NCBI RefSeq assembly: GCF_019578655.1 | Contig: NC_063257.1 | Span: 12,958,001 to 13,022,000 of the forward strand | Length of the DNA: 64,000 nucleotides | Reading direction: 5' to 3' | DNA from: Ricinus communis | Taxonomy: Eukaryota; Streptophyta; Magnoliopsida; Malpighiales; Euphorbiaceae | In this document: piece by piece, positions 1 through 12,400 of the stretch | Numbering within the stretch: the stretch's first letter is position 1 | How the letters are laid out: the number at the start of each line of letters is the position of its first letter | The notes under the pieces: generated by a model | Seen by the model: only the letters and a program-made list of their open reading frames with translations | Database searches by the model: none | Told to the model about the DNA's origin: nothing | Made by a program: the position numbers and the translations under genes

Positions 1-1025
1 TAAAAAATTAAAACGGTAGAATTTTTAAAAAAATATAAAGAAACAGGAATAAAAGTTTCCGTATTATACAATTTTTTTTTTTTTTAAAGTAAAGAACTGT
101 TATACTTTCTCTCTTTTCACACGCACGAGCTACTTATAGACCCTGGTCTATATAAAATCATGAACCGTGTCCATGTTATAAGCAGTAACCAAAAAGATGG
201 AAAAACTTAACCTTAAAGGGGAAGAGACAATGCGCAAAGGTATTCCCCAAGCCCTAACAACATTTGAAAGACCTTGAATTATCAAGACCGTGGAGACCGG
301 CCTAATTAGAAATTTTAGGTAGACCGGCCTATTGCTTCGGATTTTGAATTGAATTTTAAAATTAATTTATTAAGTTTTTAAGATTTCGAATTAAATAATC
401 TAATTTTATTTCTTGATATTATAAACTTATAAAATAACATCCTATAAATTTAACAAGCTTAGGGATCACAGATATCTATTAATTAAGCAAAGTATTAATT
501 AAAATATTAATTAGTAAATGATTTTAATTAGCCGACTAATAAATAATTAGCTGATTTATCAATTATCAAATAATCTAAAAAAACCAAAACTGCAATAAAG
601 TTATAATTATACTTAATTATCAATGTAAATTTAATAAATTTCTAGTTAATTTGTTTATTAACATTTAATCAATAAATTATATATTTTGTAAAAGTTCATT
701 ATAATTACCACTTAATTTCTATTTAATTATATTTTTTTTGATAAATCGATTAAAAATGAATTCGTCTTAATTATATAAAATACCTTAATTTTATTTCAAT
801 ATTTTTAAAATAACAATATTATTGATAAAAGACTTATAATTGAGGGGTAGAATTGTTGTTTTATGAATTTCGGTGTTTAAAAAAATTTAAATTTTTAATT
901 ACCACACTCTGTTGTTCGTTTACTTAAATACATTTTAAAAAATATTTATTAATTAAATTAGATTAAAACTAGGGATAAAGTAATATAAAGTGAAGGGACC
1001 ATTACAAAAAATACCATGTAGTTTT
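1..1025. other. AT-rich intergenic DNA
   Basis: No coding signal. A patch of more balanced composition lies at about 110-340. It holds a TATA-like TCTATATAAA next to a short palindrome (agaccctggtct) and the word gaccggcct twice within about 45 bases. It could be the edge of a gene or an old repeat; no reading frame supports a gene. Confidence 0.6.
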
Positions 1026-2072
1026 ACAGTTGGGTAAATTACTACAACCTCTTGAGATTATATGAAATACACAAGTTGATCCCTCATTTTTTAATAATAC
1101 ATTATGACCTCCTTAATGTTTACTTTAATATACTTTTTTACCCTTTCGTCAAAATTTTAGAGAATATTTTGTTAGTCAAAGCATAATAATTTTTTATATT
1201 CCAAAATGCCCTCGAATTATATTACTATTTCTAATCTCAGTTATGATATAATACACTAATAGGTCCTTAAATTTTAAAACTGAAATTAATTTTTTCACTT
1301 TTTATCAACTAGTGAAATGCGTCAACATAACAAAATAAACTATAATAAAAATTTATCATAAAATTTAAATTTCTTGTAAATAATTATAATAAGGACTTTA
1401 AAAAAATAATTATAATAATAAATTTTTTGATTATTATTATTATAAATTATAAAAAATAAGGCGAGCGTGATAAGTTTATTATGATATATTTTTAAATTCA
1501 AATTAAGTGATTTTATATAAATTCTTTGTAATTTATTAAGTTATTAAAAAATTAAAAAATTTAGTTTCATAATTACAATATAATCAATAAAATCACAAGT
1601 TTTTGTTTATAAATTGTATATACAATATACAATATTAGCTTTCTTTACATTTATAAATATGTATTTTTAGTGAAATAAAATTGAAATGATAAAAATATAA
1701 TCGTAGATACTTTGTGAAGTTTTATAAACAATATTAAGTATAGTTATATTTAAGACTTATAATTAAATTATCATAATTATAATTTATCTTGAAAATATAA
1801 TAAAAATTTTAAAAATTATTTTTAAAAATTTATAAATTTGATATATAGTAATTTTAATATGATGGGGGTCATAGTAATTCATCCTATAAGATTTGATAAC
1901 ATTTTAAGGGTAAATTCGTATTTTTACATTATATTAACAGATTATTTTAAGGAAAGGAAAAATAATATATTAAACTAAACCTTAAGAATGTCAATGTATT
2001 ATTGAAAATGAGGGATCGACTTGTATGTTTTACATAATTTTAGGGGGTTGTAGTAATTTATCATTTACTGTT
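1026..2072. mobile_element. Long-TIR non-autonomous DNA transposon (MITE-like)
   Basis: The arms at about 1026-1150 and 1945-2072 are inverted copies of each other. The left arm reads gtaaattactacaacc near 1033 and gatccctcattttt near 1079. The right arm, read in reverse complement, gives the same words in the same order and spacing with scattered differences. The interior is AT-rich and has no transposase frame. Terminal inverted repeats of over 100 bp around a non-coding centre fit a non-autonomous DNA transposon, possibly Mutator-like. The exact ends and target duplication were not resolved. Confidence 0.75.
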
Positions 2073-4358
2073 TTATAACTTTTAGTATATGATATGTTCT
2101 TTTTATAAAGAGATGTATGTGGTAAAAAATAGTGATAAAAAAGTATCTCGCTGTTAAAAAAAAATTATTTATAAGAATTTAGTCATGTTCCCTCCGCTCA
2201 AATATCAATATCATGTTGTATATATTTGATAACATGAATTTAAAACTTAATAACTCATAATTTCATTATTTGAGCGTCAAATTGTGGTTTAATAAGTTAC
2301 TAATATGATGAAATCGATGAAGGTCAAATGATAAAATTATGAATTATTAAATTTTAAACTTATACTATCAAACACAGACAATATAATAATTATGGCTGAT
2401 CGGAGAAAAGGTAGCTAAATTCTTGCAAACTAAAATTTTTTAACGCCGAAATATCTTTTTTTTGTCATGATTTGTAATCACATATTTTACTTTATCTAAA
2501 CAAAATATATACTAAGAATTATAAAACAGGCAAACCATATGGTCCTCTTTATATTTATTTTTAAAGTAAATACAATAAATTATTTTTAAAAATTAAAATA
2601 ATATAAAAAAATACATTAAAATAATTAATCAATTGAGAAAAATATTTAACAGTTTAAAATATATTTTAATATTCGAGTTTAACACCAAAAAAGTGATTTA
2701 CTAAATTACCCTCAGAAATTCATAATTAAACAAAATTGGAAATTCATATTATTACATCACCTAACATCTTTATTTATATTCAGAGTAAAGTTGAATGTGG
2801 CTACTGACCTTGTTGTCACTCATGCTCAGTTTAGTTATTTCTTAAATTTATCGACTTTTAACTCAAATATTTGAATATTTTGCTCATATTAGTTCTATTT
2901 AGAAAAAAATGAGTCACTCTTTCTTAAAAAAAAAATCACTTAAAAGAATTTATAATAATTTTATAAAAATTATAATTTTAATATAATTAATATAATTAAA
3001 CAATAAATTTAATAAACACCACCATTACAACTTCTTTTACTGGCATTATTAGAAAAAAGAAACGAACACTGATATGTAAAATATTTATTTTTCTTATTAT
3101 ATTTTATTTAAGATATTAATAATATATTTTTTATTAAATAATTTAATTTAATATAAAATTTAATATTTTTATTGTATCTATTCTCCTTTTTAAAAAGTGT
3201 GTAATTCATTCTTTTATTTATATTAAAAAAAGTTAATTTAAGTTAAACATATACAAATTTTAGCTAAAAATTTCTAAATAAAAAAAATAATTAAATTAAA
3301 CCCAAACAACAAAATTTACAAACATTTATTCCCTAATGTGAAATCCCAGTGACTACCAAATAGACATCAAAGTTTGATTTGTATATTATATGACTTGCAC
3401 AAACATTTAGAAGATGAAGATTACTGTCTGGCAACGAATGCAATAAGTCAATTTTATTTTTTATTTTTTATTTTCTTTATCTTTTTTTGTTTACAATATC
3501 AGAAATTAATTGATTGATTAAGAAGAGAAATAAGAGCATAGACTCTAATACTTTCAACAAAATAAATAAATAGAAAAACTGTTGTTTTCATTGGGTCATT
3601 GACACCAAAGATCTGTTATAAAATTCAACAACTATAGAAATCTAGTCAATTATCATTCATTGACTGCTTTTAAAAGTAATCTCAATTTTGTATTACTAGT
3701 GTTAGCTACTTGGAGTCTTTTTCCCCTTTTTTTTTTTTAAATAAAAGAGTTTTTCTTATTCATAATAATAAATTAAGCATAATTTATAATAAATATATAA
3801 ATTTAATTATATTTAAAAATATATACTAATTTATCACAATTACCAAGTCTTATTAATTTAAATAATTTCATCACAGCTTATTTTACATAATTTCTTTTTA
3901 TATTTCTTTTTAAATTTTAAAAATTTATAAATCAATATCTCTTCTATATAATTTGTAAAAATATAATTTATTAAATAAAAAAAATAGTAAAACCTACTTG
4001 TTAACGCTCAATAATTTTATTCAAGTTGAAAGGTTGCATGAACAGAAGAAGCAGCAGTGGAATTTATTTGGTGGGAGAAAAGTTAGTTGGCTAATAAATG
4101 AAAGGAGGTGCAGTAGTTGGATCAATCTAGTTAGTCATTAATCAAATCTTTCACAGTTTTATTAGTTTCATAATTATATATAGAATAATATTATATTCTA
4201 AAAAAATATTATATAGCTCATATTTTTTATCTATTTCATGCGGTATATAATATATTTATAAAATTATTATTTAGTATTTTAAAATTAAAAAATAATTTTA
4301 TAAAAACTATTAAACGCCATCTCAAATGGGCAAAAAATAAAAATAAATAAAATATTTA

Positions 4359-4360
<2 letters not shown>

Positions 4361-4402
<42 letters not shown>
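4361..4402. repeat. (AT)n microsatellite
   Basis: Uninterrupted alternating AT run of about 42 bases. Confidence 0.95.
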
Positions 4403-4405
<3 letters not shown>

Positions 4406-6194
4406 AGTAATTATGGAACAACTATTCTATCTCATATCAAAATTCATTTCTCTAATTATGAATTAATTATTGTTCATAATATGAAATTTATTTTTCTAAT
4501 CAGAATGAACATAATTTCTTTTAAAGAAAACTCAATATTCTTTTTATTTTTTGAAAAATAAACTTACAAGACAAATTTAATTAATTCTTTTTCCCATCCA
4601 TCAATTTTTTTAGAACAATAAATTAGAATTTCCCAAAGTAATATGAATAATATGTAGGTATATTTTGATACTATTCAGGAGTTTTGGGTTCTTTCTTTTT
4701 CTTTTTTCCCTTTTAGATCACATTGCTACATATATTCTTTATGAATTTCTCAATTGATGATTCCCTTTTTTATATGTAAAGAAAAGAATAATAAATTGAG
4801 TATAGATATTTTGTTATTTATAAATAATAAAGAAAAAAACTGATATTTATCACTTTAATTTTCTGGATACTAATTCAATATTGGTATAAACATATAATCT
4901 GATACCACTTTTTAATTCATACTTTCTTTATTTCTTTTTAAGCGATATTTTTTCAGAAATTTTTTAAAAATATCTGTCGTTTTAGAATTATAAAAAGATT
5001 TTAATTTTTTTTATTTTATCCTTATAATAATGCATTTTAGTTTGAGTTTTTTTCATAGACAAAATAATCTAATCATTGTATTAAAAATATAATCCAATTA
5101 ATATTCTTGTACAATAAATTTAAAAAAAAAAGAATGTAAGATAAAAAGGAATAAAAGAAGTAATAGCATAGCCATAAATTGTGTGAAAAAATAGGCAAAA
5201 AAGAGTGAAACTTGGTGGTTGATGCATTAATGGAGTTCAAATTATTAATGGTATGAAACCATTGTGGAATTCCATAATGCCATGAGCTGTTCAAAGTGTC
5301 AGAAAAACTGCAACCCTGGAGTTACCCCCACATTCCAACAAACCCTTTAATGAAAAAGAAGACATAAAATAAAATAAACTTTAGTTGTATAATTGGTGGC
5401 TTGCATTTCTTGTTGCTGTGTGTGTAGGGTTTTTACAAAGTTGAAATTGCCCTCTTCTATTTGAGATTCAAGGGTCAGTTTGGCATTCCAATGATTTACA
5501 TCTTATTCTTTTTATATAAAGTTTGTTTCTAAAACTATAGTCTACATTTTTTAAATCAAAACTATGAAAAGAAATTAAAAGATAAAAATAGGCAGAAAAG
5601 GCAATTTTAGACATTAAAAGAAAAAATAAATGGTCAAAAACCGCATCAATTTGTAATTCAGAAGAAAATAAATCTAATTTCAATTATTTTAACAAATAAC
5701 TTCATAATTTCTATTTAAAAATCAAATAGATTTTAAAACAATTATGAATATATCCATCAATTCATTATTTAAATTAATAAAATAAAATAAAATATTTTAA
5801 TATTTATAATAAAATTTAAATTTAAATTCTTAAAATTTTATATATTAAATTCTTTTATGTTTGATAAAAAAATTAAAACTAATAATTATTATCTCTATTT
5901 CATTAACATTGTTAATTTTTTAAAATTATTACTAACACAGTTACTATTAATTTTATTATTTTTAGTTAAAATCAAAATATATTTAATTTTTAAATAAAAA
6001 TTATAAATATATTATTAAAATAGTACTATAAATTCAATAGGACATTTGATCATTTTCCTTAAAAGAAATTAACGCAATGCCCAATGAGACATTGGTGGCG
6101 ACTGTATACCCATATGGCAGCAGACACAATCATTTTCTTTTGGTTGGCTTCAAGTAGAATTTTTTAAAGAAATAATTTAAAGAAACAAAACTAG

Positions 6195-6241
<47 letters not shown>
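6195..6241. repeat. (TAA)n microsatellite
   Basis: About 15 perfect TAA/ATA units in intergenic DNA. Confidence 0.95.
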
Positions 6242-9200
6242 CATTCTTTGAAGGCTATTATTATATTAGCTAATTAATGGACATACCAACAGCATAGAGA
6301 AAAATTAAATAAATAAGAGAATGAGAATCTAATTGAAAAAAATAAAAATAAAAAAAAAGAAGTGAATTTGGAAGAGAGAATTTTGTTGTAAGGTCATTAT
6401 CTTTTCTTATTTTTTATTTATTTTTTTATGGAAGGGCCAAATGGATTAACACTTTTTAATTAATGAGCCAAACCTTAATTACAATAATTGATTCTGAACG
6501 TGTGATTGACTTTACTTTGAAATTCTTTTTAAGATGTGACATTTTAACAAACAAATTTTATTTATAAATGCCATTAAGGCATTAATAAAGGACAAAAGCA
6601 GGTTGTGAGGATTTTATCTTAAACTTAGTTTGCTATCTTAAAAAAGCAACTTCTCATTTTTTATTTTATACATTTTACTTTTTTTTATTATAATTTTATT
6701 TTATAATAGTTGCTAATCACTTTTAAATCGATATTAGTCTCTTTTTATTATTATTTTATATTAATTATTTTTAATAAATAAATATTAACGTATTTATTAA
6801 AAAAATTTATAGTCATCCATTATAGGTGTTTTGAGTTGTCTTTTAATAGGAATTTTATAGTTTTTTTACTGTGGATGTGTTGAGTTCTCCCTTTATGGGA
6901 ATAATAAGGAGAAAAAAGAAATTCAATCTGACATTCAAATAATCAAACTCGTTAAAAAATATTTATAAAATCAATACGCAGCTTAGTGTCACTGAGTGGA
7001 GCATTCTTCCCGCAAAAATAATAATCTACTACTCCGTCAATAAGATTGATGATTGTTAGAAATAAATTTTTTTATATATATCTCTTAATGTTGGATATTT
7101 TTTTTGATCTTTTATATTAAGCATGTTTGTTAATTTTCATTAATGAAAAATTCATATATTTTTTTTAAATAAATATATATTCTAATTTTTATTCTATTAT
7201 CAATGAAAAGCGCATGCTTTAAAAGAAATTAGGGGATTTTATGACATACAAGTTAGAGAATAAATTATAATTGAATTTCAACTTTAAGAATTAAAGGGTA
7301 GTCAAATTTTAAATGTCAAATACATGAAAGTATAATGAGATTCTCTTTCTTTCTTTTTTTAAATAATCTTTTAGCAAAGGACAAAAATATAGAGATGCTA
7401 ACAAATTTTAGGAATGATTTGTTTTAATAATTAAAACTAATGAAAAATAATTGGGTGAAAATTATATGTACATATCTCTCATCACAAATTGACCATATGA
7501 AAATCCATGAAAAAGAGGACTAATTGAAAGAGATAAGCAATAATAGGATGAGACAATATAAAATGTGTTGCAATGTGAAACAACATAAACAAAACTTTTA
7601 AAGCAAAAGTTTAAGTGATTCATAGTTTTATAAATTATGAATTTTTGTCACAATGATTATTCTTTTTCTTGAACAAAGTAAAAGAAATCTATATTATTTT
7701 TTTTCTAAAGCATATAAAACTAAAGCTAAATTTGAAAGAATTTTTTTTTTGGAGAAATGAAATTATTTAAATGTTACTTTTGATAATTTTAATGCATTCT
7801 ACTCTTTTATTGGATGAAATATATATGAAATAAAAAATAAAAATATTTAAAATTTGTATAACTCATTTATGATTAGATGCATTATTACATTATATACACT
7901 AAAGCATTTTTTAGTTATAGATTCTTTCTATTTGCATTTATATTTTATTTAGTTAAAATTTATTTATAAATCCAATATTTATGTGTTTTAAATGAAATTA
8001 AAGTTAATTTAGAATTTTATATAATTAAATTTGTCAGTAATTGATTATAGTTAAGATAATTTTTAATAATAGGTAAAATTTTATATTAGTAAGTCAATAT
8101 GTTCTATAGTATTAAAATATCTCTTTTAATTTTATTAATCTTATTTTATTTTTCTTTTATATCTTTATCTCAAATGAAATAATTTTTTTAATAAATTTCA
8201 ACCAAATATAGTATTAGTTTTGGTTATTTCAGTTCTGAAGAAAACGAAGAAAAATTAAAAGTTAGAAATTAATAATGTGCTTCTATAATGCCATGCATGA
8301 TAATAAAGGAAAGAGAACGGAAAAGAAGGTATTTTAAAAAAAGAAAAAGAAAAAGGAGTTAAAAAAAAAGAAAAAAATTATTTACTTATATTTTCTTGTA
8401 TAAAAGTAATTAATAAAACGGAAGGAAATTTAATAAAATTCTTAAATCTTACAGTAATAGCTAAAAAAATACAATTTTAATAAATTTTTAGATATCTTTG
8501 CCTTAAATTGCATCATAATCGATTTTTCAACTATTATAAAAATAAATGAAAAAAAATAATTTTTACTTTTAAAAAAGAATTTGATAATTAAACACGATTA
8601 AAAACTAATTTTTTAATTTTTCTTTTTTACTTTTTGTAATTATCTTCCATTCATCTACAAGGCAGATGCAGCAAAAGCTAAGATGGAGAGCTAGATTCCA
8701 GGCATCAAATAGCAGGTGAAAGCTAGAAGTTAGAATGTGTTTTTTGTACTATATAATAGATGTAACAAGAACAAAAAAAAAAGAAAAGAAAAAGAAAAGG
8801 TATTCATTATTAATTTGTCTTCTTATCTATATTTATATAGCAATGGAATTGATGGAACTGGTAGCTTAAAGAATATTAAACAGATTTGTCATGGAAATGA
8901 CCCTTTGTATCCAAGGTTGATAGCATTCTTGTTGGCAAATTTTCCATAATAGAATTCAGTTAGGCTTGTTGATCTTCCTTGGAAACAAATTAATAATAGG
9001 ACTGCAAATGAATCTAACATTTCTTGGACTATTCGGAGTTCAATTTGGTAAAATTCGTTTTATGAATAGAGCGTGCTGGATAAAATTCGATTCTTAGATT
9101 TATAAATCGAATTATAAATTAATAATATTAATAGCTTAGAATATAAAAATATTTATTTAATCAAATTTGTTAGAATAAAATCATAAATTTTATTAAATGT

Positions 9201-9995
9201 ATAATAATATTTAATTTATTTTTTAATAAATTAATAAATAATTTAATTTCTAATACAAATTGGACTTATTTCAACTCAATAATAAACAAATCAAGCTAAA
9301 GCTAATTAAAATTAGTTTTTTTAAGTTAAAACGTCTTTATGATATAATCGGACTATGTATTTATTTATATATTATTTGATTAAACTAATTCGGATTCGAT
9401 TCATAATAATGAATACTAATTAGTTATTATGTCCATTTTGATTAGTGATGGGAAATTGACAATTTAGCGTAAAACATGAATGTGAATTTTACGTCTTTAT
9501 ATAAAATCCATCTTCATAATTTCTTTACCTTCAAGAACATTTTCTACTTCTCAATAATTTATCATAAGCTTAAAGCTAACAACATTGACCACAATTCCAC
9601 TACATCTTTTTGCTACTTCATTTGAAAGAGTTTAAGCATGTTTGGTACACTTTGAAATGTTTTTTCTAAATACAAGTTTTAATGATTTTTTAATATAGGT
9701 TCATTCAATTTTTGATGTTATAATGCATATTTTCTTATTTTTTAATAATTTTTTAAATATATATAAAAAAATTAATTAAACCGATTGTATCTAATTTAGT
9801 AATTTTAATTTGGTTCAATCCAATTCAAACCGGTTCAACCATAAATATAAATGTTTTAGTTAAATTACATCGAATTGACCACCGGTTTTCATTAAATCAG
9901 CTAATCCGATCCATTATGTAAATGTATTAGTCAGAGTCAATGCATCTAAAACTCTAAATTAACAGATCACATGCAAGTAAGAAGTTTTCTAACAT

Positions 9996-10023
9996 GTAAA
10001 ATTTATATATATATATTTATAAT
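9996..10023 (+). promoter_or_regulatory. TATA-rich core promoter candidate of the receptor-like kinase gene
   Basis: A TATATATATATTTATAA-type stretch lies just upstream of a CT-rich leader (10087-10260, many CTCT and TTCTTC words) typical of plant 5' UTRs. The transcription start is inferred to lie between about 10040 and 10090. Confidence 0.4.
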
Positions 10024-10049
10024 TATGTGTGTACAAAGTGGAGTAGTTT

Positions 10050-10665
10050 TGTAATGAGCTGGTCAAGGTGAGAGCTTTTTGGTTTTGTGTGCTTCCACTC
10101 TCTCACACTCACTATCTCTAAACTTTCTTTATTGTCTTCTCTTTTCTCCTTTCTCTCTTCTCCTCTCTCTCCTTCCTTTTTCCTCTTCTACCCAAATCGA
10201 CTCTCCAAACTGAAAATCTTTTTCTTCTTTCTCAAACTCTTCTTCTTATTTTTCTCAAGCTTCAAAGTAAGAAAAAAAGAAGAAGAAAATTTCCACCTGA
10301 AACCAACAAAAAAGAATAATAATAATAATACAGAAACTGCTGCTTCTCTGAGTATCTTAAATGCAGCTCTAATCTTTGAGTCTAAAAATGCTTCCTTACT
10401 ACAAGAAAGAAACCTCAAAGTTTGTGAATTCCAATGTTGTTAATGTTAGCTCATGTTTCAAAGGTTGCCCACTTCTGCTAATAGACATTTTTAATGCTGG
10501 ATCTGTACTTACTTTCTTTCTTCCAGATTCATTATTCTTCTAGTTCTCTCAGTTTTTATGTCCCTTTTTTTTAACTTCTGTTTTCTTAAGCAGCTTAATG
10601 GAGCTTAATTAGCTAAGCAAAAGGCATTTATTGGGGTATGGCAGAAAGCACCTGCATGCTTCCAG
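10050..10665 (+). other. 5' leader exon of the receptor-like kinase gene, followed by a leader intron to 12341
   Basis: This is pyrimidine-rich leader-type sequence with no conserved protein. Two donor-like sites are visible: GTAAGA at 10267 and GTCAGT at 10666. A good acceptor (ggatcag, ending 12341) lies 59 bases before the start codon, so the leader is probably interrupted by an intron of about 1.7 to 2.1 kb. A 5' UTR intron is common in this kinase family. If the 10666 donor is used, several upstream ATGs stay in the leader (for example ATGCAGCTCTAA near 10361); if 10267 is used, they are removed. cDNA would decide. Confidence 0.45.
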
Positions 10666-12400
10666 GTCAGTACTAACTTCTCCTTTAATTTTACTTTCTT
10701 GGGTTTTAAATTTTCTTTAGCATTGTATGTTCTGGAATGCATTTTGTAAGCTACATTCTAGATCTGTCTCTTTTTGGGTAAGGATAAGAGTTGGTAAGAT
10801 TCTAACAAGAAAAAACTTAACTTTCTTAACTAATGTAATGAATTAATTTCTGGGTATAGTTTGGTTTAGTTTTAAAGATTATTTCTTTACTTGTAAAGTT
10901 TGATACATACTTTCAATTGGGTTTAGATCTCAGTATGCTATTTAAGCTTTTTAGGTGGTGGAAAAGATTTTTTCTTATCTGTTCTTTGCTTTTTTTGTTG
11001 CTAATTGTACCTTTAGTTGTTGAACAACTCCAGCTTTTTTTTTTTCTTTAGTTTAAATTAACCTTCTTTATGTAATGGCTGCACTTTTAATACCAATACA
11101 TACAGTTTCTGCTGTCTCTTTGTCTATCTTTCTCTCTTCAACTTTCATAATTCATGCCCTTTTATCCCCTTTCTCAAACAATATGTTAATGGGACTAACC
11201 GTGCTAGCTTTTTCCTTTTAATTTAGTCACAATTTAGGCTCTTGTTTGTTCCGGCCATTTATCATTTCCCTGGGATTCTCATTTAATTGTGTTCAATTGA
11301 TTTTCATGTAAGTGTGATTTGCTTTAGTGCTCTTTGATGACCAAAGTTATATATTGGCTTCCTTGTCATTTGTTTTTAGTTTTTCATTATTTAAGTTAGT
11401 AATTATCCCTTCTTTTATTTCCTTAACTTTTGGTTTTGAATCTTTATCTTTTGCCCTTTAGGTACCACAAAAGAAAAATGAGAATTTCATCTAAGGAGCA
11501 ATAGAATGTGATATCAAAAAGTATTATGCTTTTGTTTGCTTTATTTATTCTATAGTGCCTTTTTCTCTTGCTTTTGGTGTATAATTACTTTTTTTTTTCA
11601 AATTATATTTAACATATCTTTAGAAGTTGGATATAAATGACAAGTGGAAAAAACAATTAGCTTAAAGTTAAAGATTTAAGAAATGGAAAAGCATTTTAGT
11701 TTAAGATGTTTGAGTTCCATCATGGTTGTGGTACTGCATGCATTTGCCCCTGTTCTGGGCGCTTCATAGACAAGATTCTCATTCTCATTATTGCTATTTC
11801 TTTGGCAAACATGTGTTTGCAGATGCTGCGAAATTGCACTATCAAAATGTAAATGTCACTTGTGAAAACATAAGTAGGTGGTACTTTTATCCCACAAAGA
11901 AAAAAAGCTACATTACCTATTTCCAGCAATTAATGTTTTCCACATTTCAAGTGTTTGTCTGTCTTACTGTTATTCGCTTGTGGTAATCAGATTATTTACT
12001 GGTTCATATCAGTGGGGTAGAATTCTCCCATGAAGACTAGAGTTCTAACTTTGAGATTTGAAATTCAACTTTAAACTTCTCAACAGTAAATCAAGAAGAA
12101 GCCTTCTTTTTAACTGAAAGAATGTTGGAAATGCAGTTTGTGTGAGAGGTTTTATTAACTAGCTAAAACAATTACACAAGAAATCTTTCACATTTTCAAC
12201 TTAGGCTACGACTTTGATAGTTTTTTATTGCAATTTAGTTTGCAAGTATTTTATATCCGTAGTCTTTTCTCGCAAGTTTGATTTATATCTCTTTATTTGC
12301 TGGCTGCCTAATCTTATTTTATTCTCTTTGTTCTGGATCAGGAGGAAAGCAAGGCCTGCAGGCTTTACATCATCATATACCCAGTGCAAATAAATTCTCA

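Larger units (their letters stand above)
2073..9990. other. AT-rich intergenic DNA
   Basis: About 8 kb with no supportable gene. It contains an AT dinucleotide run (4361-4402), a TAA trinucleotide run (6195-6241) and purine-rich tracts near 8310-8370 and 8770-8800. A patch at 8650-8960 is less AT-biased and has a short open frame (8737-8949), but half of that frame is lysine-rich low complexity and I recognise no family. Open frames at 5073-5294 and 5468-5683 (minus strand) look like chance. Confidence 0.6.

Noticed and set aside
10087..10443. 118-residue open frame in the kinase leader
   Set aside because: Low-complexity Ser/Leu/Phe sequence from a CT-rich leader; spans a donor site and matches no family.
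11726..11986. Open frames on both strands near 11.8 kb
   Set aside because: They lie inside the predicted leader intron, show no conserved motif and overlap each other on opposite strands.
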